DNA of 63,761 nt from Thermotogota bacterium (lineage in GTDB: Bacteria; Thermotogota; Thermotogae; Thermotogales; Thermotogaceae). The notes under the pieces were generated by a model. The model did no database searches. It worked only from the letters and a program-made list of their open reading frames with translations, and had not been told where the DNA came from. The DNA lies in the NCBI GenBank assembly GCA_030550515.1, contig JAUQPE010000012.1, forward strand, positions 19,873 through 83,633. Reading direction: 5' to 3'. A program made the translations under genes and the position numbers. Positions 63,567 to 63,761 of this stretch are shown one piece after another (the first letter of the stretch is position 1; every line of letters starts with the position of its first letter).

Positions 63567-63761
63567 ATGGTCTAAGTTTAAACGTTCTTGGAGGAAGATG
63601 GATGCTCTATAGCCACTTTTGCGTCGCACAAAATACATACCGCCTCGTTTGCAGGCGGCGAAACTATCCGTTGTCGTCGGCAAAGGCTCATCATGTTCGT
63701 CCCAGCGCTTCAACTCAGCGTAGTCGTCAAAGTTCGATCGAAACGATGAAAAATGGCTTGG
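63558..63761 (-). CDS. Open frame running off the window edge (possible C-terminal end of a protein)
   Basis: On the minus strand a frame is open from the window edge for 67 codons and ends with TGA at 63558-63560, inside the csp promoter spacer. The residues include NFDDYAELKRWDEHDEPLPT and KRGGMYFVRRKSGYRASIFL, a protein-like mix of charged and hydrophobic residues, but I recognise no family. No start is visible, and the remainder of 63567-63761 shows no RNA gene; a short inverted repeat (CCGCCT/AGGCGG near 63641-63658) lies within it. Confidence 0.3.
   Translation of the reverse strand, partial: PSHFSSFRSNFDDYAELKRWDEHDEPLPTTTDSFAACKRGGMYFVRRKSGYRASIFLQERLNLDHLT

Noticed and set aside
63641-63658. 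Short GC-rich inverted repeat near the right edge as part of an RNA gene
   Set aside because: Only six pairs, no conserved tRNA, tmRNA or RNase P features around it, and it falls inside an open frame.

Overview
The window looks like chromosomal DNA of a Thermotogales bacterium, probably Thermotoga or a close relative. Protein lengths, gene neighbourhoods and the mix of ATG, GTG and TTG starts match what I remember of Thermotoga maritima loci: gyrA-metG, lexA-archease, the two-subunit TrkA plus TrkH, hisS/argS/purB/purA, thiI-nifS-gmk-rpoZ, and the 89-residue cupin. Genes are packed very tightly, with many 1-17 base overlaps. No gene-free stretch exceeds 300 bases; the longest (about 195 bases, 41403-41597) is described below. 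I saw no tRNA, rRNA, insertion sequence or CRISPR array.

Region by region. 1-1587 is the C-terminal part of a large glycosidase-like protein. 1668-8455 is a complete type III-B CRISPR effector operon (cmr1-6) without array, cas6 or adaptation genes; it is visibly more AT-rich than its surroundings. 8439-18033 is a minus-strand housekeeping run: PP-loop ATPase, phosphodiesterase, panC, DUF501, prmA, rpiB, a STAS protein, lexA, archease, gyrA, metG. 18091-36616 is a long plus-strand run: DUF4438, rhomboid, potassium uptake (TrkA1/TrkA2/TrkH), hisS, two nitrilase-like proteins that seem to lack the catalytic residues, RNase H, argS, a 23S rRNA methyltransferase, purB, purA, argF, tmk, an ABC-2 permease, rnc and a radical SAM protein. 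36601-40389 is a seven-gene Mrp/Mbh-type antiporter cluster that lacks the MnhA N-terminal subunit and contains two fusions.

40381-41402 (minus) holds a prepilin-like gene, a 272-base SRP RNA with its own promoter, and a cupin. The prepilin start codon lies inside the 3' end of the SRP RNA. 41598-47859 (plus) is the most unusual region: three related secreted proteins, a hairpin, a tandem PapD-like exported protein, a secretin and a barrel-like exported protein. This may be an undescribed outer-envelope assembly or secretion system. It faces a BTAD (SARP-type) regulator. 48975-55209 (minus) carries an HD-GYP protein, an aminotransferase, an RlmI-like methyltransferase, a prepilin peptidase and a TPR protein. 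55321-62490 (plus) is thiI, plsC, nifS, yicC, remA, gmk, rpoZ, coaBC and an L,D-transpeptidase. 62518-63500 (minus) is an S1-domain protein, rpmE and a cold-shock gene. An open frame runs off the right edge.

Functional links: the prepilin peptidase, prepilin-like protein and secretin together suggest pilus or secretion-type machinery, though the three are in separate operons. The antiporter cluster and Trk genes both serve cation homeostasis. ThiI and the NifS-like desulfurase (with plsC between them) form a sulfur-transfer unit. All identifications rest on reading motifs by eye; no database search was run.
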